A stretch of 30,440 bases of DNA from Paraburkholderia sp. FT54. GTDB taxonomy: Bacteria; Pseudomonadota; Gammaproteobacteria; Burkholderiales; Burkholderiaceae. Shown in pieces: positions 6,881-14,076 of this stretch. The notes under the pieces were generated by a model. That model made no database searches, was not told where the DNA came from, and saw only the letters and a program-made list of their open reading frames with translations. The first letter of the stretch is position 1, and each line of letters opens with the position of its first letter. The stretch lies in contig NZ_CP134199.1 in the NCBI RefSeq assembly GCF_031585635.1, forward strand, positions 1-30,440, written 5' to 3'. Made by a program: the position numbers and the translations under genes.

Positions 6881-7790
6881 CCGAATCGACAAATCGACCG
6901 CGACGCTCATGCGCAGCGATGAGGTGTCCCTGATCCCTGTATGCCAGTTGCGTGTACTCAATCCGCGAACGCGCAATCCGTACCTGTTCGCGCAGCTGGT
7001 GGAGAACATCGCGACAATTGGCCTAAAAAGACCTATAACAGTCGCCTACGGCGGCCGCGATGACTCAGGCGTCTGGCATGAAGTACTGTGCGGGCAGGGG
7101 CGCCTCGAAGCGTTGAAGGCGTTGGGCGAGGAGATGATCCCCTGCTGCGTCGTTGAAGCTGACCAGATTGAGCGTTTCCTGATTACGCTCGCGGAAAACC
7201 TGGCGAGGCGGCGGCACACCACGGAGGAATTGCTAAGTGGCCTCCAGGTGCTTCGATCCAAAGGCTACAGTACAGAGCAGATCGCGCGAAAAACAAACCT
7301 GGACCCGAGCTACATAAATGGAATTTTGCATCTGCTCGACAACGGTGAGCAGCGATTGCTCAGGGCGGTCGAAAGGAAGGTAGTCCCGATGTGGCTCGCT
7401 ATGGATATTGCGCGTTCGTCAAGCGAAGAGGTTCAGGTGGCGATGGTATCCGCATACGAGCAAGGCACGTTGAAAGGCGAACAGCTCATGCGAGTCCGGA
7501 AGATTATCAGCATGCGCGATGCCGTCGGCAAAGCGTTCCATTCCAAGAAGCCACAGCCCAAGGACAAGCCGACTCCCCAGAAGCTGTTGAAGACGTATCA
7601 AACGGAGGTTCGCCGCAAAAAGATGGTGGTCCAGAACGCCAGAATCCAGGAGCAGCGGCTGCTAATTATCACGTCTGCCTTGAAGAAATTTCTCGGGGAC
7701 GAGCATTTTCGAACTTTGCTTCGCGCCGAAAACGTTCGAGACATTCCCGAAGCCGTCGCGAGCCGCATTCCTCCGGAGCTGTTGCCATGA
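6873..7790 (+). CDS. ParB-domain protein, first of two in the recombinase operon
   Basis: 305 residues; AAAGGGAG lies upstream and the ATG overlaps the recombinase stop by eight bases. The ParB-like N-terminal domain spans about 15-115 (VSLIPVCQLRVLNPRTRNPY; CGQGRLEALKALGE near 74-86; LAENLARRRHTTEEL). A helix-turn-helix lies near 125-155 (GYSTEQIARKTNLDPSYING). The C-terminal third is basic and helical. In chromosomal ParB the CTP-binding box is GERRxRA; here it is GQGRLEA, as in other ParB-superfamily branches. It is not next to parA (20 kb away), so it probably serves the recombinase rather than partition. The stop overlaps the next start (ATGA). Confidence 0.8.
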   Translation: MNDRIDKSTATLMRSDEVSLIPVCQLRVLNPRTRNPYLFAQLVENIATIGLKRPITVAYGGRDDSGVWHEVLCGQGRLEALKALGEEMIPCCVVEADQIERFLITLAENLARRRHTTEELLSGLQVLRSKGYSTEQIARKTNLDPSYINGILHLLDNGEQRLLRAVERKVVPMWLAMDIARSSSEEVQVAMVSAYEQGTLKGEQLMRVRKIISMRDAVGKAFHSKKPQPKDKPTPQKLLKTYQTEVRRKKMVVQNARIQEQRLLIITSALKKFLGDEHFRTLLRAENVRDIPEAVASRIPPELLP

Positions 7791-8686
7791 CCATCGTCAA
7801 ACACGGTTTCGAGCCACAAATCATCGAAGTGCCTGTGGGGCTCATCAAGCCTGGCGCCCCCCTCTCTTCGACTGTCCTGTCCACCCCTAAATATCGCACG
7901 ATTCTCAGCTCGATCGGAGAGTTGGGAATCATTGAGCCACTCGCGGTCTATCGTTCAAATCGCCGTGATGGCGAATACGACTTGCTGGACGGGCGCCTCC
8001 GGTTGGAAGCCCTTAAGCAGTTGGGACGAGAAGTGGCGCCATGCATGATTTCGACAGACGACGAGGGCTTCACGTTCAACCGCCAGGTCAACCGTACCAC
8101 CGCTGTGCAGGAGCATCGGATGATTCGTGCAACGCTTGCGAAAGGCGCGTCCGAACAGCGGATCGCCGAGGTTCTGCGAATGGACGTGCGTCGCATCCGT
8201 GAACGCGCGCACCTGCTCGATGGCATTGCGCCAGAGGCGGCAGCCTTGCTGAAAGACCGGCAGGTCGCACCGGCAATTTTTTCAATTCTGAGAAAGATGA
8301 AACCGTTCCGGCAAATCGAGGCGGCGGAAATGATGATCGCATCCAACCGGTTCAGCGCCACCTACGCGGAAATGATCCTGGTCACGACCCGGCCAGACGC
8401 TCTGACGGACAAGGCGAAGCCTAAAAAAAAGGTAGATGTATCGCCAGAGGAGCTAGCCCGGATGGAGGCTGAGATGGAGCGCCTGCGGCAAGACTGTCAG
8501 ACGGTCGAGGACACGGTCGGCGACACTATGCTTTCGCTTGTTGTAGCGAAAGGTTTCATGAGCCGGCTGCTGCGCAACGAGAACATCCACGGACATCTGA
8601 AGCGCCACCACAAGGATTCGCTTGCCAGCGTCGTCGCGACCATGGAGGCGATCGCCGCCGACAGCCGCATGCCAGATCGGGAATGA
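7787..8686 (+). CDS. RepB-type ParB-like protein, second in the recombinase operon
   Basis: 299 residues, ATG at 7787 overlapping the previous TGA. The N-terminal ParB-like domain has FEPQIIEVPVGLIKPGAPL and LLDGRLRLEALKQLGREVAP (about 66-85). A helix-turn-helix lies near 115-142 (LAKGASEQRIAEVLRMDVRR). The C-terminal half resembles the RepB partition C-terminal domain (ILRKMKPFRQIEAAEMMIAS; SATYAEMILVTTRP; LSLVVAKGFMSRLLRNENIH). It is distantly related to the preceding gene product but clearly a separate branch. Two different ParB-like proteins coupled to one recombinase suggests they bind or slide on the recombination site. No parA homologue is in the operon. Confidence 0.8.
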   Translation: MTIVKHGFEPQIIEVPVGLIKPGAPLSSTVLSTPKYRTILSSIGELGIIEPLAVYRSNRRDGEYDLLDGRLRLEALKQLGREVAPCMISTDDEGFTFNRQVNRTTAVQEHRMIRATLAKGASEQRIAEVLRMDVRRIRERAHLLDGIAPEAAALLKDRQVAPAIFSILRKMKPFRQIEAAEMMIASNRFSATYAEMILVTTRPDALTDKAKPKKKVDVSPEELARMEAEMERLRQDCQTVEDTVGDTMLSLVVAKGFMSRLLRNENIHGHLKRHHKDSLASVVATMEAIAADSRMPDRE

Positions 8687-8728
8687 CGTCGGATCACAGG
8701 TGTTATGTCAATCACGCGCCGGCCGGGT

Positions 8729-9742
8729 TCACTCGAATCCTTCAAGTCGCAGCGAGTCCCCTTTTCTAGGGAAGGCTCGATCCAACATGCCGGTGAACTG
8801 CGTCCAGTTATCGCATGCCCGCATCAGGCCAGTGACGGCATGAATGTGTTCGCTCAAAGCCGGGTGGCCAACATCCTCCGAGAGCCATTGATGATGCTTA
8901 GCGGCACGCCGGCCAGACTCGTTCTTGGGATTACGCGTCTCAAGTTCTTGGACGAGGCCTGGAGCTAATCGGTCATACACGATGTCCATCGTGTATTTTC
9001 CAACAACGCCTGGCTTGCCTCCCGAAACGGTTGGGTATGGCCACTCCCGAAGCCGAAACATCTCTTTATAGAACGAGTCAGGGAATCTCTTCGCCCATTT
9101 GGCAAATTCTTGAAGAAGATACTTGTCCAGCAGTGCAGCAAGCGCTTTTTTATCACGGACCTCTTGGTAGCCTGTGGCTTCGTCGACGAGGGCAACGATA
9201 CCCACGCTCGCAAGCGCTCGCACCAGCATGTCTGCGCGCTCTGCGATGTGTTTCTGACTAGGTAACAGAGCACCCTCGTCGCGTGCCGCCAGATAGACCC
9301 TGCAGACCTCCGGAAGCATTTCCGCCGGATACCCGAGTACGCGCGCGCCGCTAGGCGTTACGAATTCGATGGGAGCGGTCGCTTGAGATAGCTCGCGCTC
9401 CACAAACGACTGCAGATTGGACGCAGCGATAAACGGGGGCAACTTATCGACGGCCGTTCGGACGCCTTGGCCGCCCTTCGCCTTTGCTGCGCGTCCGATG
9501 CTGGTAAGAAAACTTTCTTGCGTCAGCACACGGCGACCGTCATCAAGCACATAACAGTCAATTTGAATTCCGCCAATCATCAGCGGTGATTCACCAGATC
9601 CAAACTGTGCCTGGGGCAGGCCGTGCTCCTTGGCCCAGCGCTTTCCTGCGGCCTGTTTTGCGATCGCAGAGCGATCTTCGGGACTCAGTGAACTCGCGCG
9701 AGCCTTCGCTGCCGCCTGCTTTTTTACATCCTTCGGTTCCAT
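8729..9742 (-). CDS. P63C domain protein
   Basis: 337 residues from the ATG at 9742-9740, which has GGAGG eight bases upstream; longer in-frame extensions lack a site. The N-terminus is a lysine/alanine-rich helix (KDVKKQAAAKARASSLSPED). The P63C domain occupies about 150-290 with AEMLPEVCRVYLAARDEGAL, ALLDKYLLQEFAKWAKRFPD, FYKEMFRLREWPYP, GKYTMDIVYDRLAPGLVQEL and KHHQWLSEDVGHPALSEHIH. P63C proteins occur in phages, plasmids and islands and have no established biochemical role that I know of. The gene converges on the recombinase operon and is divergent from the winged-helix gene at 9999. The shared promoter region carries repeated GCAAGCAT sites. Confidence 0.85.
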   Translation of the reverse strand: MEPKDVKKQAAAKARASSLSPEDRSAIAKQAAGKRWAKEHGLPQAQFGSGESPLMIGGIQIDCYVLDDGRRVLTQESFLTSIGRAAKAKGGQGVRTAVDKLPPFIAASNLQSFVERELSQATAPIEFVTPSGARVLGYPAEMLPEVCRVYLAARDEGALLPSQKHIAERADMLVRALASVGIVALVDEATGYQEVRDKKALAALLDKYLLQEFAKWAKRFPDSFYKEMFRLREWPYPTVSGGKPGVVGKYTMDIVYDRLAPGLVQELETRNPKNESGRRAAKHHQWLSEDVGHPALSEHIHAVTGLMRACDNWTQFTGMLDRAFPRKGDSLRLEGFE

Positions 9743-9757
9743 GCGAAAGCCTCCGTT

Positions 9758-9821
9758 CATGCTTGCATTAAAATCTGTGCAAGCATACATGCTTACACAG
9801 ACATTTTGCAAGCATGTATGC
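9758..9821. promoter_or_regulatory. GCAAGCAT operator cluster upstream of the P63C gene
   Basis: Three copies of an eight-base word occur: ATGCTTGC (9759-9766), GCAAGCAT (9779-9786, inside the near-palindrome GCAAGCATACATGCTT) and GCAAGCAT (9808-9815, followed by GTATGC). Alternating orientation and 20-30 base spacing suggest a cooperative repressor. Farther right, 9895-9950 has two GAAGCGTC copies and an AT-rich stretch. Confidence 0.5.
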
Positions 9822-9998
9822 GAAATCGCAACCTGTCCGAAACGACGGCACAACAGACAGCCTCGCAACCCGGTGCGACGCCTGCCGTATCACGACTTTG
9901 AAGCGTCAAACGAAGCGTCGCACCAAAAAAAGCGACGTTTTTGTCGTTAATAAATAGAAGAATAGATTTTAACTTTGTAAGCGTGTAAAGTTCGGTTC

Positions 9999-10439
9999 AT
10001 GGTGAACGAACGCGAAAGGGAAGTGGTAAAGATTCGCTGGGGCGACGCCGTCACCAGTGGGTTTCAGCCTGTGCCGCACCTTCTGTTCAAGTGTCAAACT
10101 CAACTGGATCTGACCAACAGTGAGATGGTTGTATTGCTGAACATCCTGGACTTCTGGTGGCAAGCGGACTCGTTGCCGTTCCCCGGCGTGTCAATGCTTG
10201 CGAAGCGGATGGGCGTGTCGAGCCGGTCGGTACAACGAGCTGTTGAGTCGCTCGAACGAAAGCATTTTGTGAAGCGCGCTTCAGCGCTTAGCCCAAGCGG
10301 TCAAGCGCGCAAAGGCTTCGATGTGAGTGGACTTGTCTTGCGCTTGCAGGAGATGGCGAAAACAGACGTAACTAAAAAGCTTGAAAGCAACCAGCAACAA
10401 AAAAGCCCGCAGGATGGCGGGCTTCTTGGTAGTGCCTAG
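9999..10439 (+). CDS. Winged-helix/HTH protein, regulator or minor replication protein
   Basis: 146 residues. The start at 9999 (MVNERERE) has no clear ribosome binding site; a GTG at 10023 after AAAGGGA is an alternative. Residues 10-90 read KIRWGDAVTSGFQPVPHLLF, LTNSEMVVLLNILDFWWQAD, GVSMLAKRMGVSSRSVQRAV, then SLERKHFVKR. This is a winged-helix of the type seen in plasmid or phage replication proteins and island regulators. The final codons lie inside a terminator hairpin (10403-10424), so the tail may vary. It is divergent from P63C and may be the protein that binds the GCAAGCAT cluster. Confidence 0.65.
   Translation: MVNEREREVVKIRWGDAVTSGFQPVPHLLFKCQTQLDLTNSEMVVLLNILDFWWQADSLPFPGVSMLAKRMGVSSRSVQRAVESLERKHFVKRASALSPSGQARKGFDVSGLVLRLQEMAKTDVTKKLESNQQQKSPQDGGLLGSA
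10403..10424 (+). terminator. Terminator hairpin inside the last codons of the preceding gene
   Basis: AAGCCCGC (10403-10410), six-base loop, GCGGGCTT (10417-10424), preceded by an A-run and followed by TCTT. It is an intrinsic terminator-like hairpin, useful on both strands because of the A-run. It overlaps codons for about residues 135-142 of the winged-helix protein. Confidence 0.6.
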
Positions 10440-10529
10440 TGCGTCCCTTCCATGTGCAATGGGCCGACCGATATCTTGGACGGGTATTTGCTGCCTATCG
10501 GGATAGTACAAATCAGGGCCTGAAAAGCC

Positions 10530-10553
10530 AAAAGCCGCCCTTGGGCGGCTTTT
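10530..10553 (+). terminator. Intrinsic terminator
   Basis: AAAAGCCGCCC (10530-10540) and GGGCGGCTTTT (10543-10553) are perfect arms with a tiny loop and T/A tails on both sides, so it should work bidirectionally. About 100 bases separate it from the previous hairpin. Confidence 0.8.
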
Positions 10554-10655
10554 AACTCTTTACAAGAGGGTCTTCACCGGCTTTAGGTACCGTAAAGGTG
10601 CGGGAGTGGGGTCCGGCTCTTGCCTACGCGACAGATAATATCGGTTTTTAGATAA

Positions 10656-11615
10656 GTGAACAAGCCCATTTCCCATTCACCTGGCATTTCCGAGTCGAGT
10701 TTGGCACGCGCCGTGCCGACGCCGCCGACTATTCCTCCGGTGGAGGCAACCGATGAAGCGCCGGCCGAGAAAGCTGCGCCACCGGTAACGGAGCAGCAAT
10801 TGACGGCGGCTATGCGCGCCCTTTCCCAGCCTCGACTCGATTCGTACCGCAGCTTCTTCCGAATGCAAAAGGAGGTGGCTCCGACAGACGAGGAATTGAT
10901 AGGCGCCTATTTCTGGGGGCAGGCGATTGCAAGCGCGTTACAACCTTTGGTCTCCACCTACGAGGTTGTGCTGCGAAACGCCATTCACGAGCGTGCCTCC
11001 ATGCTCTCTTCCGGGCAGACGAGCACGTCACACCCTTGGTATGACCATACCAGGACGGACAGCCTCCTCACCAAGGGTAAGAGCCGCGAAAAAGTTATCG
11101 AACTGCTCTACCAACCATCGAATGGAGCAGGGATGCCGATGAGGCGGGCGGTACAGCCGCTACCGGATCAGGTTGTCGCGTCGCTCTCGTTCGGTTTCTG
11201 GCCTGCTTTCCTGAACGATCTGCCACCGATTCAACGGTCCCAGATACTGGCTGAGGTCTTTCCCCATTACCCCAAGGGAAGTCGGAAACACTGGAGCTTC
11301 CCCGACAACGTGAATCAGCTCATCCAAGTACTCAAGGACATTCAGGATCTGCGCAATCGGATAGCACACCACGAACCCATTTGGAAACCCCACCGTCTCA
11401 CGCGTACGGAGCGTCACTGGTGGAATTCTGTGCAAAGCATTCAGAACAAGCATCGCGAGATCGTCGACGTGCTGGGATGGTGCTGCACTGATAGCGCCGT
11501 GCTGTACAAGGCAGGCTTCGGCCGGCGCATGTTCAACGAGTTGTGCACGACACACGCTGTTAAAAAGTTTATGGCAAGCCCGTTTTCAGCTGGCACGATC
11601 ACCCCGTTCAACTGA
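10656..11615 (+). CDS. Abi_2-family (HEPN) abortive infection protein
   Basis: 319 residues from GTG at 10656. The first 50 residues are Pro/Ala-rich and poorly conserved in look. The Abi_2 domain spans about 57-300 with LSQPRLDSYRSFFRMQKEV, LIGAYFWGQAIASALQPLVS, YEVVLRNAIHER, VASLSFGFWPAFL and LRNRIAHHEPIW. The last is the HEPN RxxxxH motif (about residues 233-238) found in AbiD/AbiF-type proteins and thought to be an RNase active site. It stands alone between terminators and on the opposite strand from its downstream neighbours. It is likely a single-gene phage-defence factor; no antitoxin partner is visible. Confidence 0.85.
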   Translation: MNKPISHSPGISESSLARAVPTPPTIPPVEATDEAPAEKAAPPVTEQQLTAAMRALSQPRLDSYRSFFRMQKEVAPTDEELIGAYFWGQAIASALQPLVSTYEVVLRNAIHERASMLSSGQTSTSHPWYDHTRTDSLLTKGKSREKVIELLYQPSNGAGMPMRRAVQPLPDQVVASLSFGFWPAFLNDLPPIQRSQILAEVFPHYPKGSRKHWSFPDNVNQLIQVLKDIQDLRNRIAHHEPIWKPHRLTRTERHWWNSVQSIQNKHREIVDVLGWCCTDSAVLYKAGFGRRMFNELCTTHAVKKFMASPFSAGTITPFN

Positions 11616-11670
11616 CTGACGGTATTCCACATGGATCATTGGGCTGGTTTCCTGGTTACCAGAGTGTCTC

Positions 11671-11700
11671 GGTGCCGGGGGGAACACCGTCCCCGGCATC
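11671..11700. terminator. Strong hairpin between convergent genes
   Basis: GGTGCCGGGG (11671-11680) and CCCCGGCATC (11691-11700) pair over ten bases (one GU) around a ten-base loop. There is no T-run, but the position between the convergent Abi_2 gene and the gene at 11716-11913 suggests a transcription barrier. Confidence 0.5.
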
Positions 11701-11715
11701 CAACAGTCAACTGAA

Positions 11716-11913
11716 TTACGGATGCAGTTTTTTCGCTGCTTCGTGGGCGTGATGCTCGATCTCGGCCAACGTCAGTTGATCCGGATTGTGGTGCGGTTCA
11801 ATTTCGAAGTGCACAGCGATAATGTTGCCGGTGGTGTCGGCCAGACTGGCATTGATTCTGGCGCCTCCATTGGGATGGCGATTAATGCCGACATTGGCTA
11901 GTTTCAGGCTCAT
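11716..11913 (-). CDS. Small conserved-looking protein, unknown function
   Basis: 65 residues, GAGGT seven bases upstream of ATG. The sequence is compact with a beta-rich first half (MSLKLANVGINRHPNGGARI; GNIIAVHFEIEP) and a helical, histidine-rich end (LAEIEHHAHEAAKKLHP). No family recognised. Good start site and composition argue it is real. Confidence 0.6.
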   Translation of the reverse strand: MSLKLANVGINRHPNGGARINASLADTTGNIIAVHFEIEPHHNPDQLTLAEIEHHAHEAAKKLHP

Positions 11914-12099
11914 GCCGTTACCTCACGGGTGTTGGTTATTGGAATGCGCGACTGCGCGCCCGTGCGAGATGGTGACGGGAACCGCAAATATCAAGGGCCA
12001 GATTAATTGGCGCTGCTGGATGGGCGTACGTGGCGTCCGGAGCGATATCGTTCGGCCAGATAGCGGGCCGTCGCCGGCAAAAGGGTGACGCGACAGCTT

Positions 12100-13116
12100 T
12101 TATGTCAAGCGCATGCGTCGCGCTGCGCGCTGGATTGCCTCCATCTTTCGCTGAAGGTCGCGCTGCTTCTTGTTTAGCGGCCGATCTCCTGCCGCGTTCG
12201 CAAGCGCTTGGCGCACGAGTGGCCGCATGGCAGAGTTGTCGAGTATGTCTACCGTAAGGGCATTCAGGAGGTCCCTGCCCTTCTGTGACATCGGTAGCAT
12301 CGCCATCAACGCGAAGTTGCCCGGAGTAAAGAACACTCGCGCTGCCTCGCACTCTTCAAGGACGCGTCTTGCATCTTCTGGCAAATGGACTGATTCGTTG
12401 AATAGTTTCTGGAGGGCTGCGATTTCGACGGCTTGCGGATTAGCAGCGAGCAGCGCATCCGCGCGACGCCAGAGCGAGGAAATCCGTTGCTCCGTGAGCG
12501 ATAGCGCCACCGAGCCGCGGATGACGCCTTTCTCAATTTCCTTGTAGCGCGCCGCAGCACGGTTGCGTGCCTGCCCAGACGCAATCAGGTCGCTGACTTC
12601 GGATTCCGGGCGTTCGACTACGTCGACCACTGCCATACTGGCGCCACCGTTGATCCGGCGCCTCAGTTCCCGGTCCGCCTCTGGACAGACTGCGGCGAAC
12701 GCGGCGACGCGGCGGACCCAATTTTCCGCCTCGTGGTACGCGGCACGTGCTTGGCGCTCCGTTCCTTCAAGCCCTGGTCGGTCGAGAAGGATCGGTAGCA
12801 TTGCCTCCCGGCGTCGCGACTCGGACAACTTGAGCATCTCCACCGTGAACTTCGACGAGAACTTGTCCTTGTCAGCGCCACAGACGTGTCCAATGTTGGA
12901 GACCGTGCCGTCCTCGAGCTCGATGATCACCCCTGCCTTGTGCGGCGTGCCGCAATTCGTCAAGGCACAATGCGTCTCGGATGCAAAGCCGTATGGCCAG
13001 ACGACGCGCCGCAGCCCGACCTGCGCGGGGTTGACCTTCTCCACGTAGCCTGGCAAGTTTCGAAGATCGGCTGGCGTTCTGACTGTACGGCACAGTTGAT
13101 CAATATCCAATGGCAC
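12100..13116 (-). CDS. Unknown protein with N-terminal Cys/His cluster
   Basis: 338 residues from GTG at 13116; the ribosome binding site is weak. Residues about 45-90 contain ETHCALTNCGTPHKAGVIIE and VSNIGHVCGADKDKF. The spaced Cys and His could bind zinc (C-x4-C, H, then H-x-C). The remaining 250 residues are predicted helical and charged (MLKLSESRRREAMLPILLDR; GKRHD-free, arginine-rich), ending in a basic helix (NKKQRDLQRKMEAIQRAARR). No named family comes to mind. The gene stands alone on the minus strand with about 170 bases to its upstream neighbour. Confidence 0.65.
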   Translation of the reverse strand: MPLDIDQLCRTVRTPADLRNLPGYVEKVNPAQVGLRRVVWPYGFASETHCALTNCGTPHKAGVIIELEDGTVSNIGHVCGADKDKFSSKFTVEMLKLSESRRREAMLPILLDRPGLEGTERQARAAYHEAENWVRRVAAFAAVCPEADRELRRRINGGASMAVVDVVERPESEVSDLIASGQARNRAAARYKEIEKGVIRGSVALSLTEQRISSLWRRADALLAANPQAVEIAALQKLFNESVHLPEDARRVLEECEAARVFFTPGNFALMAMLPMSQKGRDLLNALTVDILDNSAMRPLVRQALANAAGDRPLNKKQRDLQRKMEAIQRAARRMRLT

Positions 13117-13288
13117 TCGCTTAGTTGTTCAGTAGCAAGACATAGCGATGACGCCATGCTCGTTCGTTTCGTCGTAAGTGCAATACCGCCTGGCATTGCG
13201 CAGCAAGTGAAGAGATCAAGACGATTGTCGCCTCCCCACTAATGACCGTACAACGTGGTCAAATAAACGCTCAGGATATGACACCAAG

Positions 13289-13495
13289 TTACGGCTTGCG
13301 CCACTTATCAGGCGTTCCTTCCTTCGTGTGGCGAACGCGTTCAACCAATGGCGCACCGCCTTGATTCAGCTCCCGAGCTCGGGCTATTGCTTCGGCTTGT
13401 GTGGGCAAAACGGCGCTGGCCCTTTCCGAATTAGGCTTCCGAACCGCGTAGTCGCCTTCGGGTCGGCGTTCAACAAAGATCTTCTTGTTGCTCAT
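13289..13495 (-). CDS. DUF2188 family protein
   Basis: 68 residues from ATG at 13495-13493, preceded by a perfect AAGGAGG. The pattern KKIFVERRPEGDYAVRKPNS, then ASAVLPTQAEAIARARELN, is DUF2188 (short beta-hairpin, then an A-R-E-L helix). These small proteins are common on plasmids and islands and have unknown function. A fragment of a second copy remains at 4468-4515. Confidence 0.85.
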   Translation of the reverse strand: MSNKKIFVERRPEGDYAVRKPNSERASAVLPTQAEAIARARELNQGGAPLVERVRHTKEGTPDKWRKP

Positions 13496-13578
13496 ATAAC
13501 CTCCTTGGGTTGCAAGCGCTCGCTGTGGGCGTGGGGACGTCCAAGTCCGCATCGATTCTCGTATCTGGCCGACAGCCT

Positions 13579-14064
13579 TCAGGCTGCTTTGGAATGCTTG
13601 AATGGCATCTGGAGTTCTTCCACGTCGTATGTAAAATCAAGAACGACTTGAATAGGTGGCTGCTTCGCGTTTTTTGCGTTGTACACGTCGACGTCTGTTT
13701 TCAATTGAAAACAATCCCCAATAACTTGCTGGCGTCGTTGCGAAAATGACCTGACGAAATGGTCGCGAGGTGCCCGCTCGTCGTCCATGTCCGCCCAGAG
13801 CGACATGGATTTTGTGCCCCGTTTTGAACGAACCGCGTGCTTTGCACGGTAGCGCTGACCGTTTTCATCGGTCCGGTATTCTTCCCGGAATACCTGTGAA
13901 ATGTCAGTGGCGATCGCGTCCAGAATGGTCTTGAGATTGGGCTTATAAAGCCCGTTTTTGCATGCCCACTCAGCTACAGCATGGGGGTCCAGCAAGCCAT
14001 CGGGGCTCACTTCCGCCTGATAGCGCTCTACGAACGCTCTTACCTGATTTGCATATGCAGTCAT
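13579..14064 (-). CDS. Unknown protein, third gene of the higBA operon
   Basis: 161 residues, starting 12 bases after the HigA-ImmA stop, with a weak GGGG upstream. Sequence features: ANQVRAFVERYQAEVSPDGL, DPHAVAEWACKNGLYKPNLK, DAIATDISQVFREEYRTDEN. The second half is basic (RAKHAVRSKRGTKSMSLWAD, RSFSQRRQQVIGD). The N-terminal part might be a small winged helix. It is co-oriented and tightly spaced, so co-transcribed with the toxin-antitoxin genes. Function unknown. Confidence 0.65.
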   Translation of the reverse strand: MTAYANQVRAFVERYQAEVSPDGLLDPHAVAEWACKNGLYKPNLKTILDAIATDISQVFREEYRTDENGQRYRAKHAVRSKRGTKSMSLWADMDDERAPRDHFVRSFSQRRQQVIGDCFQLKTDVDVYNAKNAKQPPIQVVLDFTYDVEELQMPFKHSKAA

Positions 14065-14076
14065 GTGAGCCCCAAA

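Noticed and set aside
9743..9998. Second replication origin near the winged-helix gene
   Set aside because: The repeats are few and operator-like, there is no DnaA box, and a full iteron origin exists elsewhere.
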